A stretch of DNA of 64,000 nt. Origin: a bacterium. Its GTDB lineage: Bacteria; Bacillota; Bacilli; Lactobacillales; Streptococcaceae. The notes beneath the pieces were generated by a model. It did no database searches and was not told where the DNA came from. It worked only from the letters and a program-made list of their open reading frames with translations. Below are positions 11,345 to 19,107 of this stretch, piece after piece. The stretch covers positions 1 to 64,000 of the forward strand of contig CAJNBT010000008.1 in assembly GCA_905221085.1 (NCBI GenBank). The letters are read 5' to 3'. The position numbers and the translations under genes are program-made. Position 1 is the stretch's first letter; the number at the start of each line of letters is the position of its first letter.

Positions 11345-11368
11345 AAAAAGCCACCCGATTGGGTGACT
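11345..11368 (-). terminator. csRNA-like terminator hairpin upstream of ruvB
   Basis: GCCACCC GATT GGGTGAC preceded by six A bases on the plus strand, so the U-tract is on the minus strand. The stem is almost identical to the terminator of csRNA copy C at 12220-12240. No CiaR box or csRNA body precedes it; the Fst toxin promoter starts right beside it. It may be the tail of a lost csRNA gene or simply a stop for leftward transcription. Confidence 0.6.
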
Positions 11369-11387
11369 CCCGAGTTTAGCACTTATG

Positions 11388-11396
11388 TGGTATAAT
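11388..11396 (+). promoter_or_regulatory. Toxin mRNA promoter, extended -10
   Basis: TGGTATAAT is a perfect extended -10 on the plus strand. The -35 region is poor. Transcription should begin near 11403, giving a leader of about 44 nt. Confidence 0.7.
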
Positions 11397-11413
11397 ATTC
11401 TACGGCACTTCTA

Positions 11414-11435
11414 CACCGCCTACGAAAGGAGGTGA
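11414..11435 (+). promoter_or_regulatory. Toxin ribosome-binding site in a sequestering hairpin
   Basis: AAAGGAGGTGA at 11425-11435 is a very strong ribosome-binding site. CACCGCCT (11414-11421) can pair with AGGAGGTG (11427-11434) with one mismatch around a 5-nt loop, hiding the site. Fst-type toxins are known to have such a 5' stem-loop that slows translation until the antitoxin has acted. Confidence 0.65.
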
Positions 11436-11446
11436 GATAGCCCATA

Positions 11447-11536
11447 ATGGAACTAATCCTTAAAACTATCATCGGACCAATTGTGGTCGGTGTTGTTCTT
11501 CGCTTAGTCGATAAATGGCTAAACAAAGATAGGTAG
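11447..11536 (+). CDS. Fst-family type I toxin peptide
   Basis: A 29-residue hydrophobic peptide beginning MELILKTIIGPIVVGVV. A single membrane helix with a central Pro (GPIVVGVVLRLV) is followed by a charged tail (DKWLNKDR). This is the pattern of Fst and chromosomal Fst-like toxins, which insert in the membrane from inside the cell and damage it. It is the only minus-to-plus switch in the first 54 kb. The gene is flanked by its own promoter, a bidirectional terminator and a convergent antisense RNA, so the whole locus appears intact. Confidence 0.88.
   Translation: MELILKTIIGPIVVGVVLRLVDKWLNKDR
11450..11463 (+). repeat. Direct repeat of the toxin locus, copy 1 (over the toxin start)
   Basis: GAACTAATCCTTAA covers the first codons of the toxin. 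The identical 14 bases recur at 11601-11614 inside the antisense RNA gene. In Fst loci such repeats supply the antitoxin contact at the translation start. Confidence 0.8.
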
Positions 11537-11540
11537 TGTC

Positions 11541-11586
11541 AAAAAAGACCCCAAGCTTAATGTGGAAGTTAGCTTGGGGTCTTTTC
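11541..11586. terminator. Bidirectional terminator of the toxin-antitoxin locus
   Basis: AAAAGACCCCAAGCT (11543-11557) and AGCTTGGGGTCTTTT (11571-11585) are perfect 15-base arms with a 13-nt loop and A and T runs at the two ends. It ends both toxin mRNA and antisense RNA, and the loop is a natural first kissing contact. Confidence 0.92.
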
Positions 11587-11600
11587 TAGTCCATGATATT

Positions 11601-11614
11601 GAACTAATCCTTAA
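11601..11614 (+). repeat. Direct repeat of the toxin locus, copy 2 (in the antitoxin gene)
   Basis: GAACTAATCCTTAA, identical over 14 bases to 11450-11463. Confidence 0.8.
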
Positions 11615-11623
11615 TTCTTCTCC

Positions 11624-11652
11624 ATTATCCCACAGTTCACAAAATTTGTCAA
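11624..11652 (-). promoter_or_regulatory. Antitoxin RNA promoter
   Basis: On the minus strand TTGACA (11647-11652), exactly 17 bp, GATAAT (11624-11629). It is clearly stronger than the toxin promoter, as expected when antitoxin RNA must be in excess. Confidence 0.85.
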
Positions 11653-11768
11653 AACTTTACATCCTCAGCTTCTCAAGCTTTAACCGCTTTACAACAAGAC
11701 TTTCAAGTTTAAGAGAAAGTTAGGGATTCTATCAATTTCATAGAAATTTTGATTTAGTAAACGAATAG

Positions 11769-11927
11769 ACAATCTTACATGTCACTCCTCATTTAATACG
11801 CCACTACTGGACAAGCAAAATCATTATTACAGCAGTTCCAGTCCTTCAATTAACAGTCCCTTACAGTCAAATTGAGTTTGAAGTAGCTGAAGTAACAGCA
11901 AACCTATTTCTTAGTCATATTTCCTAA
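11769..11927 (+). pseudogene. Possible remnant of a coding sequence, unrecognised
   Basis: An open plus-strand frame with no start codon that encodes an ordinary-looking peptide (ending VAEVTANLFLSHIS, stop at 11925-11927). The same frame upstream is interrupted by stops at about 11742-11768 but still reads SSASQALTALQQDFQV. This looks like the decayed 3' end of a gene. I do not recognise the family. The rest of 11655-12020 shows nothing else that I can support. Confidence 0.25.
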
Positions 11928-12022
11928 AAAGTCCCCGCCAATTCCCCGACCAAAATCCGAAAATACCGAAAATTATCGGAAAATGATTTTTTAGAATAGT
12001 CCCCAAAAAGCCTGAAATAGAG

Positions 12023-12121
12023 CCAAAAAACTCCACATGATTGGGTGGAGTTAAGGGAGATTATTATGAAAAAGAAAAGTTTAGGATTTTATTAAATAAA
12101 GTTAGGAGGTCTTTATTTAAT
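12023..12121 (-). ncRNA. csRNA-type small RNA, copy B
   Basis: About 98 nt. It starts near 12121 with arms ATTAAATAAAG/CTTTATTTAAT (12091-12121) that present ACCUCCUAA in the loop, an anti-Shine-Dalgarno sequence. A single-stranded CUUUUUCAUAAUAAUCUCC segment follows, then the terminator AACTCCAC/GTGGAGTT (12029-12052) with a U-tract. It is directly downstream of copy C in tandem, with no gene between them. Confidence 0.8.
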
Positions 12122-12127
12122 AAAGAT

Positions 12128-12160
12128 ATAATACAAGACGAAGCTTAAAACTAGCTTAAC
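12128..12160 (-). promoter_or_regulatory. CiaR box and -10 of csRNA copy B
   Basis: On the minus strand: GTTAAG, 5 bp, TTTAAG (box 12144-12160), 10 bp, TATTAT (12128-12133). The first half-site deviates from TTTAAG at one base. Confidence 0.75.
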
Positions 12161-12215
12161 TTTTCTCAAATTTTACTATTATGCAAAAAATTTCTATCAC
12201 TAGCACTTCACCTCA

Positions 12216-12311
12216 CAAAAAAGCCACCTGATTGGGTGACTTCATTAGGAGATTATGATGAAAAAAAGTTTTAGGATTTCATTAAATAAAGTTAGGAGGT
12301 CTTTATTTAAT
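12216..12311 (-). ncRNA. csRNA-type small RNA, copy C
   Basis: About 95 nt. The first hairpin (12281-12311) is the same as in copy B, with ACCUCCUAA in the loop. The linker contains UCAUCAUAAUCUCC, complementary to a GGAGATTATGATGA-type start region. The terminator is GCCACC/GGGTGAC at 12223-12240 with U6. It lies just downstream of the acetyltransferase ending at 12366. Confidence 0.82.
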
Positions 12312-12317
12312 GACTAT

Positions 12318-12350
12318 ATGATACTAGACCAGCCTTAAACTTTGCTTAAG
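12318..12350 (-). promoter_or_regulatory. CiaR box and -10 of csRNA copy C
   Basis: On the minus strand: CTTAAG, 5 bp, TTTAAG (box 12334-12350), 10 bp, TATCAT (12318-12323). Confidence 0.8.
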
Positions 12351-12365
12351 AAAAAACAAGTTTTG

Positions 12366-12782
12366 TTATTTTTCTCGATTCAACCAAGTCATCCCTATAC
12401 AATTATAGGTGGATAAGATTTCAAAGCCCATAGAACGATAGAAGCCCAAGGTTCTTTCTGTCTGTTCTGTTACCAGCTGGACTTGATAGGCATCTTTGTA
12501 ATCCTCTAAAGCCTCTTTCATCAAGGCACTACCAATCCCTTGACGCTGATAGATTGGTAAAACAATTAAATCCTGTACAAAAACTGATGAAAAACCATCT
12601 CCAACCAAACGAATCAAGCCCACCACAGCATCACCATCAAGTGCCAGATAAATTACTAATGAATGAGACAAGGATTGCTCCAGCATCTGAGGTTTATTTG
12701 TATAATTTGTCCAACCGACAGCCTGATAGAGATGCAAAACATCCTCGAGCTTGACGATTTCTTGCTTTCTAATGGTTATCAT
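12366..12782 (-). CDS. GNAT family N-acetyltransferase
   Basis: A 138-residue single-domain GNAT. The acetyl-CoA pyrophosphate loop is PIYQRQGIGSALM (about residues 77-89), and FYRSMGFEIL near 119 is the usual C-terminal element. The substrate is unknown. It starts 12 bp after the second acetyltransferase gene, so the two are probably co-transcribed, with csRNA copy C right after its stop codon. Confidence 0.88.
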   Translation of the reverse strand: MITIRKQEIVKLEDVLHLYQAVGWTNYTNKPQMLEQSLSHSLVIYLALDGDAVVGLIRLVGDGFSSVFVQDLIVLPIYQRQGIGSALMKEALEDYKDAYQVQLVTEQTERTLGFYRSMGFEILSTYNCIGMTWLNREK

Positions 12783-12793
12783 GTCATCACCTC

Positions 12794-13489
12794 TTATAAT
12801 TCTCTCAAGCTCTTGTACTGTCGTCCATTTTTATCAAAATTTTCAGGACGCAACCATGTTTCCAAACGAGATTTAACTTTGGGCCAGTCTTTATCAATCA
12901 TAGACAACCAATCCGTATCCCTCGTCCGTCCCTTATAAACCACTGCCTGACGGAAGGTTCCTTCGTAGACAAATCCCAAACGCTCCGCAGCCCGTCTTGA
13001 TGGCATGTTAAGAGCATCGCATTTCCACTCATAGCGACGATAGGTAAGCTCCTCAAAGACATAGCAAGCCAAAAGATACTGGGCTTCTGTCCCTATCCGT
13101 GTTCCCTTGAGTTCTGGAGAAAAAGTGACAGCTCCCACTTCTATTACTCGGTTATTCTGGTCAATACGCATGAGAGAAAAAGTTCCCAAAGCCTTACCAG
13201 TTGCCTTGTCTATGATTGCATAGTAAAAACGGTCCTTACGAGCCAACATCTGATTTAAAAGGCTGACCAGTTCCTCCATGTCTGCTACTGGTCCCTGAAA
13301 GAGGTAGGTCCACATCTCCCGAGGCGTATCAGGGCCATAAACAGCTAATAAATCCTCCGCATGCTTTTCTACCGAGAGAGCCTCTATTCGAGCATAACGC
13401 CCTTCTAAGAAATCAATAGAAGGCAGTTCACCTGGTGTATAACCTTCCATTGACTCACCAATCATCTGACCATATTCGTTTACTGGCAT
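12794..13489 (-). CDS. GNAT acetyltransferase, RimJ/RimL-like
   Basis: A 231-residue protein similar to N-acetyltransferases that modify ribosomal protein N-termini. Recognisable features are RYARIEALSVEKHAEDL at the N-terminus, the core GTFSLMRIDQNNRVIEVGA strand pair, GTRIGTEAQYLL as the acetyl-CoA loop and AAERLGFVYEGTFRQ near the C-terminus. Related proteins often act on amino acids or antibiotics, so no substrate is claimed. The ATG at 13487-13489 has AAGGAG upstream. Confidence 0.85.
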   Translation of the reverse strand: MPVNEYGQMIGESMEGYTPGELPSIDFLEGRYARIEALSVEKHAEDLLAVYGPDTPREMWTYLFQGPVADMEELVSLLNQMLARKDRFYYAIIDKATGKALGTFSLMRIDQNNRVIEVGAVTFSPELKGTRIGTEAQYLLACYVFEELTYRRYEWKCDALNMPSRRAAERLGFVYEGTFRQAVVYKGRTRDTDWLSMIDKDWPKVKSRLETWLRPENFDKNGRQYKSLREL

Positions 13490-13583
13490 TTTTCTTCTCC
13501 TTGTTTTACGCTGAAAATACTATATCACAAATTGTTCTCTTTGGAAACTGGCACTGTCTTCAAACTTCATACTCAACACTATA

Positions 13584-14003
13584 TTAGTGACCCGTTTTCT
13601 GTCTTTTATCCTCCAAGGCTTGATTAATTTGTTGTGTGAGTTTATGAGTTCGCCAGATTTGATACAACCATATCAATCCATAAATTAACAAGAAAAAGAA
13701 CCAAAGCAAGGGACTCCACAAGGCTGAACCCCAACCAAAAAATAGAGAGGTCAATACTAAAATAGTAACCGTCACTAATAAATGAACTCCTACACGTATA
13801 CTAAAAGCAAGAAACTCTAGCTTTTCAAGTATTAAAGTCAATACCCCCATAATTCCACCCATTAAAAACAGAGCTAGAATATTTTTTGTCATTGGTTCAG
13901 GATAAGTAATACCTGGATAAAACTGAGTCAACACCATCATACTCAAATAAAAGAAGGAAGCCGTACGCATTCCCGATACAAAATAATCAATTAATCGTTT
14001 CAT
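13584..14003 (-). CDS. DUF3021 family membrane protein
   Basis: A 139-residue protein with four hydrophobic segments (about 12-30, 43-60, 70-90 and 95-115) and a basic C-terminal tail. DUF3021 proteins are commonly encoded next to LytTR regulators, as here, and are thought to restrain the regulator at the membrane; that role is inference. It is the last gene of the ABC ATPase-permease-LytTR-DUF3021 operon, with its start 10 bp from the LytTR stop. Confidence 0.85.
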   Translation of the reverse strand: MKRLIDYFVSGMRTASFFYLSMMVLTQFYPGITYPEPMTKNILALFLMGGIMGVLTLILEKLEFLAFSIRVGVHLLVTVTILVLTSLFFGWGSALWSPLLWFFFLLIYGLIWLYQIWRTHKLTQQINQALEDKRQKTGH

Positions 14004-14012
14004 GATTTTCTC

Positions 14013-14468
14013 CTATAAACCTAGATAATTCATTAAGGACTTAACGTATTTCCGACTCACACTAGATTTGATGCCCCGAGTCATTTTAGCCATCATGTTC
14101 CCTGAAAAACTATCTGATAACGATTCTAAGTGGTCAATGTTTATAATTGAATGGCGTGATATCTGTATAAAGTTACGCCGATTAATCCGATTCTGAAAAT
14201 TTATCAATGTTTCCTTAGTTTTATAAATCCCATCTACCGTATAAATGGTTAATAAATTCTTGTCAATATCAGCTAGAATAAGATCCTCAATCTTCACCAT
14301 GACCAGATAATCATCCGTTCGAATAGGAATGACCACCTGATTGGGCGTTGAAAATTGTTCTAAATACTCCATGACTTCCCTTGCTTGGTCGGTTAACTGA
14401 GCTGCCTGAATTACAATCTGTGGGTCCTTTTCTGAAAACTCTGCCTTCATTTCAAAACGAATCTTCAT
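14013..14468 (-). CDS. LytTR-domain DNA-binding regulator
   Basis: A 151-residue protein with a LytTR DNA-binding domain over about residues 45-148 (VVIPIRTDDYLVMVKIEDI, FIQISRHSIINIDHL, GIKSSVSRKYVKSL). There is no receiver domain, so it is not a classical response regulator. Paralogue of the gene at 61044-61484, which is also followed by DUF3021. The paired ACCACTTA repeats upstream of the operon, 21 bp apart, are a likely binding site, suggesting it controls its own operon. Confidence 0.92.
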   Translation of the reverse strand: MKIRFEMKAEFSEKDPQIVIQAAQLTDQAREVMEYLEQFSTPNQVVIPIRTDDYLVMVKIEDLILADIDKNLLTIYTVDGIYKTKETLINFQNRINRRNFIQISRHSIINIDHLESLSDSFSGNMMAKMTRGIKSSVSRKYVKSLMNYLGL

Positions 14469-14486
14469 TTTCTCTCCAATATACTT

Positions 14487-15329
14487 TTATTTTCTCTTGC
14501 TAAATACTTTAACAAATAAAAGCCAAAGAAGAATAGCGACGAGACATATAATAACCACTATAAAGTATGTCTCTTCCTTTGTCAATAGTTCTTGCCAGTT
14601 GATTTGGATTCCCATTTTTTCTTGAAATTCCTTTAACAATCTGCTATTTCCTGTAAATGCAGTCTCTAATGGTTCTTTCATTAAAATTTGTCTATAGAGA
14701 GAAGCAATATAAGTTGCAGGGGTACACTTCATGATAATCTGTGCAAAATCAGGTAATACTCCAATAGGGACATAAGTTCCTACTAAAAATCCAGAAGCAG
14801 TTCCCACTATAGTTGCCAGTTTGCCAAGACTATCTACAGATTTAAAACGATAAATTAAGAGAATATTTACCGAACTTGAAAGCAGACTACTTAACAACAT
14901 AATCAAAGCAATTTCCGGTAAATGACTGATAACTGGACTTTCTTTAAAATAAAGCCCCATAACAGCAAACATAAATACCTGCATGATAAAAGAGATGGCA
15001 ATACTACTGATTAGATAGGACACCTGTAAACCCCAGCTACCTAAATCTGTCAAGAAGAGATCTTGATCCACTTGATTTTCACGATCCTGTACCATTTGTG
15101 TAAGAGCCGTAAAACTGGTTGTAATCCCAGTCACAGCCAAGGTCCCACCCATCAGCCAGTTATTTAAAAGGTTCGTATTATCAGGGAGTTGGGACCAAGC
15201 ATCCGTCAAGTTTTTCTGCAAAAAAATGATATAAAGGAGGAAGGAAATCAATGCCCCCAATAATGAGAAAAATACTCCTGAACGATTACGAAAATATAAG
15301 ATAAAATTCCGTTTCAATAAAGCTAACAT
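14487..15329 (-). CDS. ABC-2 type transporter permease
   Basis: A 280-residue membrane protein with six predicted helices, starting MLALLKRNFILYFRNR as ABC-2 permeases do. It pairs with the ATPase encoded just upstream; the ATG shares a base with the ATPase stop codon. The likely direction is export; the substrate (peptide, drug or envelope component) is unknown. About 70 extracellular or loop residues lie before the last helix. Confidence 0.92.
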   Translation of the reverse strand: MLALLKRNFILYFRNRSGVFFSLLGALISFLLYIIFLQKNLTDAWSQLPDNTNLLNNWLMGGTLAVTGITTSFTALTQMVQDRENQVDQDLFLTDLGSWGLQVSYLISSIAISFIMQVFMFAVMGLYFKESPVISHLPEIALIMLLSSLLSSSVNILLIYRFKSVDSLGKLATIVGTASGFLVGTYVPIGVLPDFAQIIMKCTPATYIASLYRQILMKEPLETAFTGNSRLLKEFQEKMGIQINWQELLTKEETYFIVVIICLVAILLWLLFVKVFSKRK

Positions 15330-16195
15330 TAGCGAACCTCTCTTCCTGTAAGTGCAATAAAGGCATCATCCATGGTACCTAGACGAAACTCAAAAGAATC
15401 AATTTCTTCTCGTACTTTTGCCAAATATTCAATAGCTTCCAGTGATGTCCTTGGATAAAAAAGATATTCCAACTCATTTTCTTCCTTTACTGTCATTCCA
15501 GTCTGTAGCAACTTTTCTAAATCCTTCATTTCTTTAAAACGAATTTTTAGAATATTAGATGCATACTGACTTTTAATAGCCGTCGCAGAACCTTGCGCAA
15601 TCACTTTCCCATGATCAACGATATAAATTTGATCCGCTTCATCCGCTTCATCCAGATAATGAGTCGTTAAGATAATAGTCATCCCTTCATCCTTTTGTAG
15701 TCGAGACAGTAAATCCCAAATGGCTTTGCGAGTCTGAATATCTAGACCTGTCGTTGGTTCATCTAAGAAAAGAATATCTGGCTGTGAAAGAAGAGCACGC
15801 GCAATATCAACCCTACGTTTTTGCCCACCTGACAAAGTCCCATATAGTTGCTTCTGGAAAGCAGTCAAACCCAGTTGATGAATCAAATCATCCACACGAC
15901 TTGCTGCAATCTCCTTATACTGTTGAGCACGAATCGTAAGATTCTCCCTAACCGTCAACATCTCATCCAGTACACTAGCTTGAAAAACAACTCCTATTTT
16001 CGTATTTGGCGCATATCGAATCTGACCTTTTGTCGGCTTTTTCAAACCGATTAACATGGAAATGGTGGTTGATTTTCCTGCACCATTTGGACCCAAAATA
16101 GCATTAAAACTCCCTTTTTCAAACTCTAACTGAATATCGTCAACAGCCATATGATCGCCGTAACGTTTAGTCAAATGTTTAGCTTGTAAAATCAT
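15329..16195 (-). CDS. ABC transporter ATP-binding protein
   Basis: A 288-residue ATPase with Walker A GPNGAGKST (about 36-44), signature LSGGQKRR, Walker [13 protein letters not shown] and the switch histidine in TTHYLDEA. The 80-residue C-terminal extension resembles that of CcmA/DrrA-type exporters. It is the first gene of the four-gene operon that ends in LytTR and DUF3021. It may protect the cell from a peptide or bacteriocin, but nothing in the sequence shows the substrate. Confidence 0.94.
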   Translation of the reverse strand: MILQAKHLTKRYGDHMAVDDIQLEFEKGSFNAILGPNGAGKSTTISMLIGLKKPTKGQIRYAPNTKIGVVFQASVLDEMLTVRENLTIRAQQYKEIAASRVDDLIHQLGLTAFQKQLYGTLSGGQKRRVDIARALLSQPDILFLDEPTTGLDIQTRKAIWDLLSRLQKDEGMTIILTTHYLDEADEADQIYIVDHGKVIAQGSATAIKSQYASNILKIRFKEMKDLEKLLQTGMTVKEENELEYLFYPRTSLEAIEYLAKVREEIDSFEFRLGTMDDAFIALTGREVR

Positions 16196-16261
16196 ATTTA
16201 TTTCCTCCTCTTTACCTCACCAGTTTAACAAAAAGTATGAAAGAAAAATCGACTTTTGAGA

Positions 16262-16290
16262 TAAGTGGTTAAAATGAGAGGTTAAGTGGT
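16262..16290 (-). promoter_or_regulatory. Paired direct repeats, probable LytTR binding site
   Basis: On the minus strand ACCACTTA occurs at 16283-16290 and again at 16262-16269, starts 21 bp apart. Two helical turns is the spacing used by LytTR regulators such as ComE. The second copy lies 22 bp before CATACT, a possible -10 for the ABC operon, and there is no -35, as for activator-dependent promoters. Confidence 0.62.
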
Positions 16291-16323
16291 GAGATGATGA
16301 AAACAGAATTATATTTTTCAATC

Positions 16324-16356
16324 AAAAAATCCCCCAGATTCTACTCTGAAGGATTC
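16324..16356 (-). terminator. Terminator between leuS and the ABC operon
   Basis: AATCCCCCAGA (16328-16338) and TCTGAAGGATT (16345-16355) pair with an internal two-base mismatch. The A6 run on the left gives the U-tract on the minus strand. Confidence 0.65.
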
Positions 16357-16445
16357 CTATCTTATTTCGAAACGGTATTGACGAGTTTAACTAGCTCAAA
16401 CAGTTTAGTAAACTGTCCGAGATTTGAAACCAGCAAATAAATTGG

Positions 16446-18947
16446 TTACTTCGTTACAATATTAACGAGTTTATTCGGTACCGCAATTACTTTTACGATT
16501 TCCTTACCATCAATTTCTGCTTTGACTTTTTCATCCGCTAGAGCAATTTCTTGCAATTCTTCGCGTGATAGGTCTTTAGCGACCATGAGTTTGGCTCGAA
16601 CTTTTCCTTTGATTTGGACAACGATTTCGATTTCGTCTTCAACCAATTTACTTTCGTCCCATGTTGGCCAAGCTACATAAGAGATAGATTCTCCTGTTGC
16701 TGCAACTGTTTGCCAGAGTTCTTCTGCCAAGTGAGGCGCAAATGGAGCAATCAATTGGATAAAGCCTTTGGCGTAGTCTACATAAAGCTTATCTTCCTTG
16801 TTAGCCGCATTGACAAAGACCATAAGTTGGGCAATGGCTGTGTTGAATTTCAGTGATTCTATTTGCTCTGTGACAGCTTTAACGGTTTCGTTGTAAACCT
16901 TGTCGAGAGAGCCATTGTTTTCTGCAACAATTTCCTTGCTTGTAATCAAACGGTAAACACGGTCAAGGAATTTACGGCTTCCTTCCAGACCTTCTTCTGA
17001 CCAAGCGATTGAAGCATCGAGTGGTCCCATGAACATTTCATAGACACGAAGGGTGTCAGCACCGTATTGTTCCACCACATCATCTGGATTGACAACGTTC
17101 TTGAGCGATTTAGACATCTTGGCTGGCGCTTGCTCCAACTCTTCCCCTGTTTCCACATGGAAGAAAGAACCGTCACGTTTTTCAACCTTATCGGTTGCCA
17201 CAAGAGCCCCACGGTGGTCACGGTAGCTTGTTCCCAAAATCATTCCTTGGTTAAAGAGTTTTTGGAATGGTTCCTTAGTTGGAACAACACCGAGGTCATA
17301 GAGGAATTTGTGCCAGAAACGAGCGTAAAGCAAGTGAAGAACGGCATGCTCTGCACCACCAACGTAGATATCTACTGGCAACCATTGTTTGAGAAGGTCC
17401 TCATCAGCCAATTTCTCAGTATTGTGTGGATCGATATAGCGGAGGTAGTACCAGCTTGAACCTGCCCATTGTGGCATGGTGTTGGTTTCACGACGACCTT
17501 TGACACCATCTTCACGAGTCACTTCAAGCCAATCTGTCAAGTTAGCTAGTGGACTTTCACCAGTACCTGAAGGACGGATGTCCTTAGTTACAGGCAAGAC
17601 AAGTGGCAATTCACTTTCAGGGACAGCTGTTGAAGTTCCGTCTTCCCAATGAATGATAGGAATTGGCTCACCCCAGTAACGTTGACGGCTAAAGAGCCAG
17701 TCGCGGAGACGGTAGGTAACCTTCTCTTGTCCACAGCCTTTTTCTTCCAACCAAGTTACAATCTTGGCAATAGCGTCTTCTTTGTTGAGTCCATCTAGGA
17801 AGTCTGAATTAACGTGAAGGCCATCTTCTGTGTAGGCAGCTTCTTCAACGTTTCCACCTTCAAGTACTTTGACGATTGGAAGGTCAAATTGTTTGGCAAA
17901 TTCCCAGTCACGTTGGTCATGGGCAGGCACAGCCATAACGGCACCTGTTCCATAACTAGCAAGAACATAGTCCGCAATCCAGATTGGAATTTCCTTGCCA
18001 TTGACAGGGTTGATGGCATAAGCACCTGTCCAGACACCTGTTTTTTCTTTGGCAAGGTCTGTACGAGCCAGGTCTGATTTCAGACTGGCTTGGTGTTTGT
18101 AGTCTGCTACTGCTTCTGCTTGCTCTGTGCTTGTAATAGCGTCAACCAATTCATGCTCAGGAGCCAAGACTGTGAAAGTCGCACCGAAAAGGGTATCAGG
18201 ACGAGTGGTAAAGACAGTGAATTCCTTATCTGTTCCCTTAACTTTGAAAGTTACATTTGCACCAGTTGATTTCCCAATCCAGTTGCGTTGCATGTCCTTG
18301 ATGGACTCTGGCCAGTCAAGTTCATCTAAGTCATTAAGCAGACGCTCCGCGTAGGCCGTGATTTTAAGCATCCATTGGCGCATTGGTTTGCGGACAACTG
18401 GATAGCCTCCACGCTCAGATGTTCCGTCAGGAAGAACTTCTTCGTTAGCGATGGCAGTTCCTAGCTCCTCAACCCAGTTTACTGGCACTTCCGCTTCATA
18501 GGCCAAGCCTTTTTCGTAAAGCTTGGTGAAAATCCACTGAGTCCACTTGTAATAGTTTGGATCTGTTGTATTGACTTCACGATCCCAGTCGTAAGAAAAT
18601 CCAAGCGCATTGATTTGGCGTTTAAAGTTGGCAATATTTTCCGCTGTAAATTCTGCTGGGTCATTCCCCGTATCCATAGCGTATTGCTCTGCAGGCAAAC
18701 CAAAAGCATCCCAACCCATCGGGTGAAGGACGTTATAGCCTTGCGCACGTTTGTAACGGCTGAGGATATCTGTCGCTGTGTAGCCTTCTGGGTGTCCTAC
18801 GTGCAGACCCGCTCCAGATGGATAAGGGAACATATCAAGAGCATAAAACTTCGGTTTTGATGCATCTGTTCCTGTCTTAAATGTATGATGTTCTGCCCAG
18901 TAGCCCTGCCACTTAGGCTCAATTTCTTTATGATTGTAAAAACTCAT
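16446..18947 (-). CDS. leuS: Leucyl-tRNA synthetase
   Basis: Charges tRNA-Leu. The 833 residues match bacterial LeuRS. The HIGH motif is HVGH at 49-52 in [17 protein letters not shown], the KMSKS motif lies near residue 610, and the CP1 editing domain (about 220-420) includes [12 protein letters not shown]. The minus-strand TGGTATAAT at 18976-18984 is an extended -10 with TTTCAA 16 bp upstream. I looked for a T-box leader in the 160-bp gap and found no T-box motif or matching terminator. Confidence 0.98.
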   Translation of the reverse strand: MSFYNHKEIEPKWQGYWAEHHTFKTGTDASKPKFYALDMFPYPSGAGLHVGHPEGYTATDILSRYKRAQGYNVLHPMGWDAFGLPAEQYAMDTGNDPAEFTAENIANFKRQINALGFSYDWDREVNTTDPNYYKWTQWIFTKLYEKGLAYEAEVPVNWVEELGTAIANEEVLPDGTSERGGYPVVRKPMRQWMLKITAYAERLLNDLDELDWPESIKDMQRNWIGKSTGANVTFKVKGTDKEFTVFTTRPDTLFGATFTVLAPEHELVDAITSTEQAEAVADYKHQASLKSDLARTDLAKEKTGVWTGAYAINPVNGKEIPIWIADYVLASYGTGAVMAVPAHDQRDWEFAKQFDLPIVKVLEGGNVEEAAYTEDGLHVNSDFLDGLNKEDAIAKIVTWLEEKGCGQEKVTYRLRDWLFSRQRYWGEPIPIIHWEDGTSTAVPESELPLVLPVTKDIRPSGTGESPLANLTDWLEVTREDGVKGRRETNTMPQWAGSSWYYLRYIDPHNTEKLADEDLLKQWLPVDIYVGGAEHAVLHLLYARFWHKFLYDLGVVPTKEPFQKLFNQGMILGTSYRDHRGALVATDKVEKRDGSFFHVETGEELEQAPAKMSKSLKNVVNPDDVVEQYGADTLRVYEMFMGPLDASIAWSEEGLEGSRKFLDRVYRLITSKEIVAENNGSLDKVYNETVKAVTEQIESLKFNTAIAQLMVFVNAANKEDKLYVDYAKGFIQLIAPFAPHLAEELWQTVAATGESISYVAWPTWDESKLVEDEIEIVVQIKGKVRAKLMVAKDLSREELQEIALADEKVKAEIDGKEIVKVIAVPNKLVNIVTK

Positions 18948-18975
18948 GGTCTCTCTCCAATTTTGTGATGTTACT

Positions 18976-18984
18976 ATTATACCA
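18976..18984 (-). promoter_or_regulatory. leuS promoter, extended -10
   Basis: TGGTATAAT on the minus strand, with a weak TTTCAA -35 16 bp upstream, 25-30 bp before the leuS start codon. Confidence 0.6.
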
Positions 18985-19073
18985 TTTTTGAGGGAATTTG
19001 AAAGACGAGAAATGTTCTTTTGGGTCTGTGTGCCAAGAAAGACCGAATCGCAAATCCAACTTATTTAGCAGTA

Positions 19074-19102
19074 TAAAAAATTAGCCCCCATTTGGAGCTA
19101 AC
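19074..19102 (-). terminator. Terminator of the phosphoglycerate mutase family gene
   Basis: TTAGCCCC and GGAGCTAA arms with one mismatch, A6 on the left giving a U-tract on the minus strand just past the stop at 19108. Confidence 0.7.
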
Positions 19103-19107
19103 TTCTA

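Larger units (their letters stand above)
11541..11617 (-). ncRNA. Antisense antitoxin RNA (RNAII-like) of the Fst locus
   Basis: The predicted RNA is about 75 nt, starting near 11617 and ending in the shared terminator. Near its 5' end it carries the complement of GAACTAATCCTTAA (11601-11614), so it can pair with the toxin mRNA at 11450-11463 over the start codon, as well as through the terminator. This two-site pairing is the known mode of Fst antitoxins. Confidence 0.82.

Noticed and set aside
18948..19107. T-box riboswitch before leuS
   Set aside because: No T-box sequence or specifier stem; the only hairpin is the terminator of the neighbouring gene and the promoter lies 25-30 bp from the ATG.
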